Shown here one piece after another: positions 6,696-12,779 of a DNA stretch of 12,779 bases (position 1 is its first letter; every line of letters begins with the position of its first letter). Position numbers and translations under genes: made by a program. Below the pieces are notes generated by a model that did no database searches, was not told where the DNA came from, and was given only the letters and a program-made list of their open reading frames with translations. The DNA comes from an uncultured Oscillospiraceae bacterium (GTDB lineage Bacteria; Bacillota; Clostridia; Oscillospirales; Ruminococcaceae): the NCBI GenBank assembly GCA_910589145.1, contig CAJUSD010000001.1:222367-235145 (forward strand), written 5' to 3'.

Positions 6696-7256
6696 CTACA
6701 TAGGTCTTAGGTTTTTGTTGAGCCTGTCTATCATCCAGGCAATGCGCTTCTCACGTCCGGCATCGGTTTTTGCATCAAAATAAGCCCGCGTGTAGGTTTT
6801 CTTTACAGACAAAGGCATAGCTTGGAAATTTGTAAAGGCTGGTTCATAGCCTTCCAACACTGCGGACACACAGGAAATCTGTTCCTCTGTAATCTCCATG
6901 GGGTTTGGAGCATACCACTGGCCGTTTTTCTGGGCTTCCTCTATTTTCTTTCGGCCGAAATCAGTCATAAGTCCCCGCTCTTCAAGACTTTTGGCCAACG
7001 CCTTATTTTTCTCTGACCACTTGCTTTTCTCCCGGCGCATAGAAAAATATTTCTTATAAGTTTTAGCGTCAAGGCTCTGCATCTGCCCGTCAATCCACCC
7101 AAAGCAGAGGGCTTCTTCCAGCGCCTCCCCTGCCTTGATGGTCTTCGGCCCGCCCGCCTTGCCGAATAAAAGCCACACGCCGGCGCTGGTCAGGCAGTTC
7201 TCACTAAGCCATTTTCTAAATTCTTCCCGGCCCGCAAATTCCATGATATCGCTCAT
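6696..7256 (-). CDS. YdeI/OmdA-like family protein
   Basis: This 186-residue soluble protein fits the YdeI/OmpD-associated family. The N-terminal part has FRKWLSEN and GVWLLFGK followed by EALCFGWIDGQ, the family hallmark around residues 47-57. The central part is KSKWSEKN. The C-terminal helical part (VKKTYTRAYFDAKT, then EKRIAWMIDRL) is the OmdA region. Length is normal for the family. Members are linked to antimicrobial-peptide or bacteriocin tolerance in some reports, but the biochemical role is unclear. GGGGAGG lies 8 nt before the ATG. The gene sits 51 bases after the unknown gene at 7308-7583. Confidence 0.85.
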   Translation of the reverse strand: MSDIMEFAGREEFRKWLSENCLTSAGVWLLFGKAGGPKTIKAGEALEEALCFGWIDGQMQSLDAKTYKKYFSMRREKSKWSEKNKALAKSLEERGLMTDFGRKKIEEAQKNGQWYAPNPMEITEEQISCVSAVLEGYEPAFTNFQAMPLSVKKTYTRAYFDAKTDAGREKRIAWMIDRLNKNLRPM

Positions 7257-7307
7257 TCTGTGGACCTCCCCTTTTATTTGCTTTATCCCAGTTTATTTAT
7301 CTTTCAT

Positions 7308-7583
7308 TCAGCCTGTTGTATGAAAATCAAACCACTTTCCGCTGTTGACGCCTTTTACAAAACAAATGGTATGATCTATTTTTATTTCCAGTTCAAACAG
7401 TTCCTTTAATTCTGGATATATCTTTAATACATTTTCTTTCAAAAGTTGTTCGTATTCGTCAATATTTCCTGTTTTAGGAACATCGCTTTGGATAACCCAA
7501 CTTTCCATTCCTTTTACAAAAATGGCTTTCCTTAACAAATGTCCCTCCTTTAATGCAGGGTCAGCATAAACAAAATTGTCCAT
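7308..7583 (-). CDS. Hypothetical protein, 91 aa
   Basis: I do not recognise this small soluble protein. The ATG at 7583 (MDNFVYADPALKEG) is preferred because GGAGGG lies just upstream, though at a short 3-4 nt spacing. A start five codons earlier at 7598 has no ribosome binding site. The sequence has an acidic helix (YEQLLKENVLKIYPELKELF) and ends in short strands (HTICFVKGVNSGKWFDFHTTG). There is no signal peptide or membrane segment. It lies 51 bases upstream of the YdeI-like gene on the same strand and may share its transcript. An imperfect hairpin TTTCAG/CTGAAA at 7618-7634 lies in its leader. Confidence 0.6.
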   Translation of the reverse strand: MDNFVYADPALKEGHLLRKAIFVKGMESWVIQSDVPKTGNIDEYEQLLKENVLKIYPELKELFELEIKIDHTICFVKGVNSGKWFDFHTTG

Positions 7584-7723
7584 TTTCCCTCCATACATTT
7601 CAATGTTTCGTTTATTTTTTCAGACAAACTGAAATGAGGCACAGATCACATCTCAATACTACATTTGAAAACTCTCTTATCCGCTTCTTAAATCTCCGAC
7701 GAAAATCTGCTTTTATCTAAAAT

Positions 7724-8211
7724 TTATCTAACTGTTATTTCATAATGTATTCGCTGCCCTGCGTATTCGGGACAGAGCGTTTCCTCACTCTTTTTTACAA
7801 ACTGAAAGCCCGCGCTTTCATAGGTGTGTTGGGCGGGAACAAGAAGCTCATTGGTCCAGACAACTATCTTCTTCGGTCCTTGGGCGGTCATACGCCGAAC
7901 CGCCTCCTGCATTTGGCGCTTTCCATAGCCCTTTCCCTTGTACTCCGGCAGAATGCAGTTGTGCCCGACCTCTGTAAATTCCGGCAGTCTCGACGGATTC
8001 CACGAAACAAACCCAATGGGCTTTTCATCCAGAACCGTCATAAAGCCGCTGAATTCCGCAATACGGGGGTTATCATAAAAAAATCGTCAAACTCCTGCCA
8101 CTGCTTATGAAAGTCCCGCTCAAATTTCGGTTCAAAGGAATAGCCGTCTTTCAAAAGGGATGCAAGGGAACCGCGGGGAAATTCTGTTATCTTTTTGAAT
8201 ACAATATCCAT
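7724..8211 (-). pseudogene. GNAT acetyltransferase with a one-base frameshift
   Basis: Translation from ATG 8211 (AAAGGGTG about 7 nt upstream) gives MDIVFKKITEFPRGSLASLL, continues to QEFDDFF, then goes out of frame and stops near 8040. The acetyl-CoA-binding half lies in another frame from 8041 to 7724: FVSWNPSR, then CILPEYKGKGYGKRQM (GNAT motif A) and a C-terminal AGFQFVKK. Restoring one T to the 7-T run (A run at 8077-8083 on the plus strand) rejoins the halves as DDFFYDNPRIAEFSGFMTVL and yields a normal 162-residue GNAT enzyme. The ATG at 8041 has no ribosome binding site. The gene is therefore broken, phase-variable at the homopolymer, or mis-sequenced. Substrate unknown. Confidence 0.85.
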
Positions 8212-8243
8212 TCTCTATCACCCTTTCCCACAGAATTATATTT

Positions 8244-8774
8244 TTAGGTTTTGAGACGAATCGTTTTCCAATATGTTTGAATGATTTTTTTCTTCCATGC
8301 AGTCAAAATGCAGAAGGTGAAAAGCAGGACAGCAGCAAATAATACCATCCATGGACTCAGCCCTGAATGATTGATAAATTTTGTAACGTCATCATTTGGA
8401 GGCGCTTGGCCAGCTAAATATAGTACAGGCACCAGAACCCATGCAAGTATAGAGAATATGGGAACAAGTACGGCAAAAAAGGAAAAAGTTCTATAAGGTA
8501 TACTGGCCGCATTATCCCGATAGGTCAGCATATAAACGACTGACGCAAGAACAGGCAGCAACATTCCCGCAACATGAAACAGGGATAAAGTGATTGGTGT
8601 AAAGGCGCCGCCCTCATAACTCATATATGCGCCTAAAATACTAAATTTTGTAATTTTGGCACCGCACAGCGCTGCTATCAGGGAATGCCCGCCTTCATGC
8701 AAAAGGATGTATATAGGAAAAATCAATATAAAGTTTATAAACACGGATAAAATTATTTTAACCTTCAAATTCAT
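8244..8774 (-). CDS. M50-like membrane zinc metalloprotease
   Basis: A 176-residue polytopic membrane protein. The zinc motif HEGGH is at residues 26-30 inside the first membrane helix (LLHEGGHSLIAALCGAKI), as in the M50 / M50B-like peptidases related to site-2 proteases. Further hydrophobic segments lie at about 62-84, 96-121 and 141-160. The loop PPNDDVTKFINH (about 125-136) carries Asp128/Asp129, candidates for the third zinc ligand, but the canonical LDG motif is not obvious. The family cleaves substrates within the membrane; no substrate or anti-sigma factor is encoded nearby. The ATG at 8774 follows GAGGGG at about 6-nt spacing. Confidence 0.82.
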   Translation of the reverse strand: MNLKVKIILSVFINFILIFPIYILLHEGGHSLIAALCGAKITKFSILGAYMSYEGGAFTPITLSLFHVAGMLLPVLASVVYMLTYRDNAASIPYRTFSFFAVLVPIFSILAWVLVPVLYLAGQAPPNDDVTKFINHSGLSPWMVLFAAVLLFTFCILTAWKKKIIQTYWKTIRLKT

Positions 8775-8841
8775 GGAATTCCCCTCATGTTATTTCACAT
8801 ACATTGTGATTTCCGTTTTTTTTATCCTGCCCTGAAAGCTG

Positions 8842-9333
8842 TCATCTTTCCTGCTGCACAAGGGATTTAAACATAATGAGACAGGGATTTTCTTCATCCC
8901 ACATTTCTGTTAGGGTAATAAGAGGTTCAAAGCCAATGCTTTTATAGAAGCGTCGTGTTTTTGTGTATGGTTCAAAGTCAACAGTATCGCTCAATGTTTT
9001 AACAATTACATATTTACAGCCCTTCTGGATAAAGTAATCCTCCGCCGCATAATAAACTGCCTTCCCAATGCCGTTATGCTGATACTCCGGGAGCACGCCG
9101 CACACAAATATATCACCTGTATGCTGGTAGTGTATCTTTACAGAGAAAAAACCGATACATTTACCCTCTGCATTCAGTGCGGCAAAATAAGGAAGTTCTT
9201 TGGCCTCTTCCACATATTCATCAATCGCCTGTTTGTTTCCAAACCAGTCCGGCAGTTTTTCAAGGATTTCTCTGGTATAGGATGCTTTTTGGATGCTGTT
9301 ATGTATTTCAGTAATGTGAATTCTATCTTTCAT
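8842..9333 (-). CDS. GNAT family N-acetyltransferase
   Basis: A 163-residue acetyl-CoA-dependent acetyltransferase, probably of a small molecule or amino group. Motif A is clear at residues 78-93 (CGVLPEYQHNGIGKAV), with the Q-x-x-G-x-G pyrophosphate loop. It is preceded by the strand FAALNAEGKCIGFFSV and followed by helix YYAAEDYFIQKG. RRFYKSIGFEPL (about 127-138) is the usual C-terminal motif B region. The ATG at 9333 has GGGAG about 9 nt upstream. It is intact, in contrast to the frameshifted GNAT about 600 bases downstream; the two are not close copies. No clear terminator follows. Confidence 0.92.
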   Translation of the reverse strand: MKDRIHITEIHNSIQKASYTREILEKLPDWFGNKQAIDEYVEEAKELPYFAALNAEGKCIGFFSVKIHYQHTGDIFVCGVLPEYQHNGIGKAVYYAAEDYFIQKGCKYVIVKTLSDTVDFEPYTKTRRFYKSIGFEPLITLTEMWDEENPCLIMFKSLVQQER

Positions 9334-9356
9334 TTCTTGTTTCTCCCATTCTTAAA

Positions 9357-9521
9357 TCACAATTTCGTTATGATATGTTTTGTGTTGTTTTGATAAAAGC
9401 TCATAGCACTTTTCAAGTATCTATTGAACCGTTCACCTTGGGACATTTTATCCCAAAGGATCGAACAATCCCAAACAAAACTGTCCGCCATAGCCCCGAC
9501 ACGTCTGCGCTTTTGGCTCAC
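9357..9521 (-). CDS. Possible small ORF overlapping the end of the last lipoprotein gene
   Basis: A 54-codon frame starts at a GTG overlapping the TGA stop of the lipoprotein (GTGA, 9518-9521), an arrangement typical of translational coupling. It reads VSQKRRRVGAMADSF, then VWDCSILWDKMSQGERFNRY, to a stop at 9357. No independent ribosome binding site is present. An ATG at 9491 is an alternative start. The sequence has protein-like composition (W, R, aromatic content), but I do not recognise it. The frame fills an otherwise gene-free gap of 184 bases. It could be a coupled small protein or a remnant of a longer gene. Confidence 0.3.
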   Translation of the reverse strand: MSQKRRRVGAMADSFVWDCSILWDKMSQGERFNRYLKSAMSFYQNNTKHIITKL

Positions 9522-9607
9522 TCGCCACGGGTGGGGAAGTCGTGTTCTGAAATAACCTCGCCGCTGTCAGCATCTTTCACGGCCACATGGACGGCCCATT
9601 CATCGCC
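9511..9607. repeat. Direct repeat copy, 3' end of the first lipoprotein paralogue
   Basis: These 97 bases match 10904-11000 with a single difference (position 9566 versus 10959). The match covers the last 30 codons of the lipoprotein gene, its stop, and 7 bases beyond, then ends abruptly. Silent sites are also conserved, so selection on protein alone does not explain it. Confidence 0.9.
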
Positions 9608-10201
9608 AGAGACGCCGCATAACACTTGATACCTCCCCAGCATGACCGCCGGTGCAACCGTGACCAAAGCGGAATACCACATTTCCATCGAATGATATGT
9701 TTCTGTATCTACCGATACGGTAAGTCCCCACGGGATACCGTTTTCATCAATATCTGTATAGTCCGCCTCCGTTACAAATTCCTGTGAAAATTCAGTGGTA
9801 TAAGGATCGCGCAGGCAGCCCAGCCAATAATATGCCGATTTCAATTTTGGGTACTGTTCTTTGGTGAGATAGTAGCTAAAAGTGCCGTCCTCGTTTGCCA
9901 GCAGCGCATTGTAGACCGCCTGCTTCAACGTTCCTTCCTGGGCAGCCGTCTGGCGCTGCTCCTTATCCTCTGCTTCCAGTTCCTCGGCAGTCTTTCCTCC
10001 CAATAGCGTCTTGGGCATGGTAATGACAATCTGGCCGTCCTCATTCACCGGGGGCATATACATATATGTATTTGTAAGCCCGTCCACGCCGGACATATCC
10101 TCCTGCGGTTTACTTCCACAGCCTGCCAGCGAACCTACCAGGAGCAGAAGCGACAGAGCAAACGCAGTCCCTTTTTGTAATCGCCTTTTCTGTTTCGCCA
10201 T
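9518..10201 (-). CDS. Predicted lipoprotein, paralogue of the one at 10911-11585
   Basis: This 227-residue protein has a basic N-terminus (MAKQKRRLQK), a hydrophobic core and the lipobox SLAGC with Cys28, so it should be membrane-anchored on the cell surface. The ATG at 10201 (GTGAGG 9 nt upstream) is preferred to one at 10246, which has no ribosome binding site and would put 15 extra residues before the signal peptide. The mature part has an NEDGQIVITMPKTLLGGKTA segment, DGTFSYYLTKEQY, and a C-terminal YQVLCG...DADSGEVISEHDF. From memory, Lachnospiraceae lipoproteins of unknown function share the pattern 'NEDG-(I/V)-V(T/I)-(M/L)P' and 'DADTGEV'. It is last or second-last in the array. Confidence 0.88.
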   Translation of the reverse strand: MAKQKRRLQKGTAFALSLLLLVGSLAGCGSKPQEDMSGVDGLTNTYMYMPPVNEDGQIVITMPKTLLGGKTAEELEAEDKEQRQTAAQEGTLKQAVYNALLANEDGTFSYYLTKEQYPKLKSAYYWLGCLRDPYTTEFSQEFVTEADYTDIDENGIPWGLTVSVDTETYHSMEMWYSALVTVAPAVMLGRYQVLCGVSGDEWAVHVAVKDADSGEVISEHDFPTRGE

Positions 10202-10217
10202 ACCTGCGAACCTCACT
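10116..10217. repeat. Direct repeat copy, 5' end of the first lipoprotein paralogue
   Basis: This stretch aligns without gaps to 11500-11601. It differs at about three positions in the coding part and four in the leader. It covers the ribosome binding site, start codon and the whole lipoprotein signal peptide. Similarity drops sharply on both sides. Confidence 0.85.
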
Positions 10218-10264
10218 ATCTTTAATATTGGCAACATGTTTAACAAACCAGAAGTTGTTTTTTA

Positions 10265-10876
10265 TCATACATAAAGTGATTTAGCAAACGGAAACTGTTC
10301 TTTCTCCATTTTTGTATATATTTTTTCAAAGTCTACTTTCACTGCCGCCACCACCTCTGGCATAGACATATCCTCATAGTTTGCGCTTATCAAAATCGCC
10401 ATGCTCTCATTATTAGTATCACAGCCCCAGCATTTGTTATCCCTCATATAAAGTCTAATATCATCCTCAGATAAATCATCATCGGTAGCAACAACAAAAT
10501 GGTAACGTGCTACATTGTCTGTCAAATAATTACTGTTGAGTTCAAGCCGAATAGTGTAATAATCAGAATGCTCAAAATCTATTTTCTGATAAAATTCAGC
10601 CAATGTACAATTTAAATTGTAAGAATAATAATGGTAGGATGCCGTCCATGCTGTTTCAAACAGTCGGTCAAAATTTTCCAATATGTAATAGACCACCTTT
10701 TTTGTTTGCTCCAGATTTGTAGGTGTTAGGTTCCATACAACTATATCCAGATTAAACTCCCGCTTGAGATGTGTTGCATCCAAAGAAAACGGGATTCTCA
10801 GACTCGGTTTATCTCCTTTGTCATTTTCCACAAAATCAATCAATTTCTTCCAATTTAATTCACAATTCATAGACAT
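10265..10876 (-). CDS. Hypothetical cytosolic protein between the lipoprotein paralogues
   Basis: A 203-residue protein with a strong GGAGG ribosome binding site close to the ATG at 10876. A second Met two codons later is less well placed. There is no signal peptide or membrane segment. It is acidic and rich in aromatic residues (YHYYSYNLN; SDYYTIRLELNSNY), with a DDDLSEDD stretch near residue 132 and a predicted alpha/beta character. I do not recognise the family. Size, acidity and position among exported-protein genes resemble immunity proteins of polymorphic toxin loci, but no toxin is visible, so this is only a suggestion. The gene is clearly more AT-rich than the flanking lipoprotein genes, which suggests a separate origin. 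Confidence 0.75.
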   Translation of the reverse strand: MSMNCELNWKKLIDFVENDKGDKPSLRIPFSLDATHLKREFNLDIVVWNLTPTNLEQTKKVVYYILENFDRLFETAWTASYHYYSYNLNCTLAEFYQKIDFEHSDYYTIRLELNSNYLTDNVARYHFVVATDDDLSEDDIRLYMRDNKCWGCDTNNESMAILISANYEDMSMPEVVAAVKVDFEKIYTKMEKEQFPFAKSLYV

Positions 10877-10903
10877 AATTCCTCCATCCTAATGTTCTTC
10901 AGA

Positions 10904-11000
10904 TTTTGGCTCACTCGCCACGGGTGGGGAAGTCGTGTTCTGAAATAACCTCGCCGCTATCAGCATCTTTCACGGCCACATGGACGGCCCATTCATCGCC
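10904..11000. repeat. Direct repeat copy, 3' end of the second lipoprotein paralogue
   Basis: Mate of 9511-9607, differing at one base. It spans the end of the coding region, the stop, and 7 bases of the spacer before the next gene. Confidence 0.9.
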
Positions 11001-11585
11001 GGGGACGCCACAGAAAACTTGATACATCCCGATATAGATAGCCGGACTTATTGTTACATAATAAGAATTTATCAGTGTAAAACTCTCGTATGTTTTTCTA
11101 TCAACGAATACCACCAGCGTCCAGGGTATCCCGGCCTCATCAACATCTGCATACTCTGCGGCCTTAATAAATTCCTGTGGGAAAGCGTTGGTTTCAGGGT
11201 CAATCAGCCTTCCAGCCGTGTAGGATGTTTCTTTTGTACGCTGGAACTGTTCGGGTGTAAATATGTAATTAAAACTCCCGTCCTTATTTGCGGTAACATC
11301 TGACCAAAAGAGCTGTTCTATTTCTTCTTTGCTCATTCCCGCAATTTTTGCCCGATGTTGTGCCTCTAAATCTTTTGCAGAATTTCCGCCTGAAAGAGTG
11401 ATGGGAAGTGTAACAACGATATACCCATTATCATTTGTTGGGTGTGTGTATAAACTGGACGGCTTACCCGCACTAAACGCATCCTCCTGAAGTTTACCCC
11501 CACAGCCTGCCAGCGAACCTACCAGGAGCAAAAGCGACAGGGCAAACGCAGCCCCTTTTTGTAATCGCCTTTTCTGTTTCGCCAT
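10911..11585 (-). CDS. Predicted lipoprotein, paralogue of the one at 9518-10201
   Basis: The 224-residue lipoprotein starts MAKQKRRLQKGAAFALSLLL and has the same SLAGC lipobox (Cys28) as its paralogue. The ATG at 11585 has GAGAGG 9 nt upstream, within a block shared with the paralogue, which supports this start. The frame stays open for 39 more codons to a GTG at 11702 that has its own GGGTGAGG site, so a longer product with an extra N-terminal membrane segment is possible. The mature region (GYIVVTLPITLSGGNSA, DGSFNYIFTPEQF, AGIPWTLVVFVD, MYQVFCGVPGDEW) aligns throughout with the paralogue, but at far lower identity than the ends. Function unknown; membrane-anchored surface protein by inference. 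Confidence 0.88.
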   Translation of the reverse strand: MAKQKRRLQKGAAFALSLLLLVGSLAGCGGKLQEDAFSAGKPSSLYTHPTNDNGYIVVTLPITLSGGNSAKDLEAQHRAKIAGMSKEEIEQLFWSDVTANKDGSFNYIFTPEQFQRTKETSYTAGRLIDPETNAFPQEFIKAAEYADVDEAGIPWTLVVFVDRKTYESFTLINSYYVTISPAIYIGMYQVFCGVPGDEWAVHVAVKDADSGEVISEHDFPTRGE

Positions 11586-11601
11586 ATCAGCGGACCTCTC
11601 T
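11500..11601. repeat. Direct repeat copy, 5' end of the second lipoprotein paralogue
   Basis: Mate of 10116-10217, aligned without gaps. It contains the ribosome binding site, start codon and signal peptide region. Confidence 0.85.
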
Positions 11602-11702
11602 TTGCTTTTTTCGTAAATATCAAAAATACACCACGCCGCCGCTAAAATCGACATCATTACCCCCGCCACAAAGACGATTGTTTTTAGTTTTGCCATACCC
11701 AC
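11586..11702 (-). other. In-frame N-terminal membrane segment ahead of the second lipoprotein
   Basis: From a GTG at 11702 with GGGTGAGG 7 nt upstream, the frame encodes MGMAKLKTIVFVAGVMMSIL followed by AAAWCIFDIYEKSKERSAD. It then runs without a stop into the lipoprotein start at 11585. This looks like a separate single-TM miniprotein or signal-anchor that lost its stop. A fused product would have two hydrophobic segments and a lipobox at residue 67, which is unsuitable for normal lipoprotein processing. Two alternative starts on one frame is the likelier reading. Confidence 0.5.
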
Positions 11703-11717
11703 GTACCAGCCTCACCC

Positions 11718-12428
11718 TTATGGGCCAGTTTGTTGCAGTCTCTTTTGATATTTGCCTGCCTCATCCAAAATATATTTTTCAATGGTTTCGGTGTTTGTAT
11801 CAAGTCTACTCAAATATAAGCTGTCAATCTTTATAAGGCAAGATTGATTTTCAAGCCATGTAGGTTCCCTATATGTGAGATTAACAGTCACGCCATAGGG
11901 TATATTTTTGACTACATCGGATGTATCTGCATAGGCTTGGGATAATACCGTACACACTGTTTCCAAATTTTCAGAAGAAACCGGCTCAATGTTCACATAC
12001 AAATCAGAGTAGTAAACAAGTGATGGCTTGATGGGATAGAAATAGTCGAAAGAATATTCCATATCCGTATCAGACGCCCGCATTTCAAATGCCTTGCCGA
12101 AAATATCAAGTGAATAGGTGTCCCGTAATCCATTACGAAAGCCCGGTACACCGAAACTTTCTCCCTTGACAGTGTTGAATACAAAAAATTGTGTTTCCGG
12201 GTCGTCTTTGGGTGATACGGTATATGCTCTTACCCTCCATACATCGTCATCATAATAATCATCGGTGACAGACTTGGATGAAAGCACCGTAAATTCCTGG
12301 CCGTACTGCCTTTCTAAATATTTTTCCACTTCCCGCTCGGATTTGAGACGGAAATCACATGAAGAAAGCAGTAACGCCAGCGCACATATAAAACATATTC
12401 TTGCTTTTATTTTACCTGCCATCTTCAT
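11718..12428 (-). CDS. Predicted lipoprotein, homologous to the one at 452-1192
   Basis: A 236-residue protein from ATG 12428, with residues 1-23 a signal peptide and the lipobox LSSC (Cys24). The start is not fully fixed: ATG 12440 has no ribosome binding site, while ATGs at 12428 and 12422 have GGAAGG or CAGG nearby. The mature part shares with the plus-strand lipoprotein EVEKYLERQYGQEFTV, a PKDDPETQFFVF segment and GLRDTYSLDIFGKAF. Overall they look like distant members of one family; I cannot name it. It overlaps the upstream partial gene by about 17 bases and ends 15 bases before the next possible start, so co-translation in an operon is likely. Confidence 0.85.
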   Translation of the reverse strand: MKMAGKIKARICFICALALLLSSCDFRLKSEREVEKYLERQYGQEFTVLSSKSVTDDYYDDDVWRVRAYTVSPKDDPETQFFVFNTVKGESFGVPGFRNGLRDTYSLDIFGKAFEMRASDTDMEYSFDYFYPIKPSLVYYSDLYVNIEPVSSENLETVCTVLSQAYADTSDVVKNIPYGVTVNLTYREPTWLENQSCLIKIDSLYLSRLDTNTETIEKYILDEAGKYQKRLQQTGP

Positions 12429-12779
12429 CCTGCCTTCCATGGTATAATTCTACTAACCGGCTCTGTAATTCCAGCCCTTGCCTGTAATATTCCAACAGCT
12501 GCGCCGCGCTGTATTCCTGCTTAATATTCTGGTCGGAATAGCTGTTTGCGCTTGTGGGGTCTATTCCATTCCACAAACGACATTCTTCAAAATTATTGCT
12601 GCAATAATTTGTTTCAAAGAAACCACCGCCCAAAACAGATACTTCGTCCCCGTCTGCCAAAGACTCCGCCGTTATTTCAATACAGACGGACACATCATAA
12701 CGTTTTTTTGCGCCCACATCCGCCGTATTTTCAAAAAGAGGTTCCTGCTTTATATCCCTCTTGCAGATTTGCAGGCGGA
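12412..12779 (-). CDS. Unrecognised protein, C-terminal 122 residues (partial)
   Basis: The frame is open from the right window edge to a TAA at 12412-12414, giving at least 122 residues. A GTG at 12717 could be taken as a start but has no ribosome binding site, and the coding-like sequence continues upstream (QICKRDIKQEPLFENTADVG), so the gene is truncated by the window. Visible parts are a strand-rich stretch KKRYDVSVCIEITAESLADG, a Cys/Asn-rich patch (ETNYCSNNFEECRLWNG), and a C-terminal helix LLEYYRQGLELQSRLVELYH. I do not recognise the family. It overlaps the next lipoprotein gene, so it is probably the upstream member of the array. Confidence 0.65.
   Translation of the reverse strand, partial: RLQICKRDIKQEPLFENTADVGAKKRYDVSVCIEITAESLADGDEVSVLGGGFFETNYCSNNFEECRLWNGIDPTSANSYSDQNIKQEYSAAQLLEYYRQGLELQSRLVELYHGRQDEDGR

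Noticed and set aside
7618..7634. Hairpin TTTCAG/CTGAAA as terminator of the frameshifted GNAT gene
   Set aside because: On the minus strand the stem is followed by A-rich rather than T-rich sequence, and the stem is only 6 bp.
9438..9456. Hairpin TTGGGA/TCCCAA as a terminator for the lipoprotein array
   Set aside because: Neither strand has a T-run after the stem, and the stem lies inside a possible small reading frame.

Overview
The window looks like chromosome from a gut-type Clostridia (Bacillota), probably Lachnospiraceae. The reasons are strong GGAG-type ribosome binding sites, near-consensus housekeeping promoters, intrinsic terminators, many small single-gene units, tandem lipoprotein paralogues and an IMP dehydrogenase of the trichomonad/Clostridia type. 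The taxon is an inference; no marker such as rRNA is present. Nearly every gene is on the minus strand. The only well-supported plus-strand gene is the lipoprotein at 452-1192.

Layout. 1-318: the 5' part of a GTG-started coiled-coil protein built from 45-bp (15-residue) tandem repeats, with a near-perfect promoter. 452-1240: a divergent lipoprotein gene and a terminator shared with guaB. 1241-2851: guaB (IMP dehydrogenase) with a consensus promoter. 2930-2965: a strong hairpin terminator insulating guaB. 3220-4734: an intracellular GH43 beta-xylosidase/arabinofuranosidase; its upstream region holds two XylR-like half-sites. 5029-5255: a GC-rich nested inverted-repeat element (MITE-like) whose right terminal repeat supplies the stop codon of a small DUF5808-like membrane protein gene.

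5594-9333 is a run of small accessory genes: a CPBP-family membrane protease, a two-TM protein, a YdeI/OmdA-like protein, an unknown 91-aa protein, a GNAT acetyltransferase broken by a one-base deletion in a homopolymer, an M50-like membrane metalloprotease and an intact GNAT acetyltransferase. Each has its own ribosome binding site and no shared pathway is evident.

9357-12779 is a compact minus-strand gene array that runs off the right edge. In transcription order it is: an unrecognised partial ORF, a lipoprotein homologous to the one at 452-1192, a second lipoprotein preceded by an in-frame TM segment, an AT-rich cytosolic protein of unknown family, a paralogue of the second lipoprotein, and perhaps a tiny GTGA-coupled ORF. 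The two paralogous lipoproteins are nearly identical at both DNA ends but diverged in the middle, which suggests recombination or gene conversion. This is the part most likely to be something undescribed, for example a cassette array of surface lipoproteins or an immunity-gene array beside a secreted toxin locus. The window does not show a toxin, so that reading is inference only.
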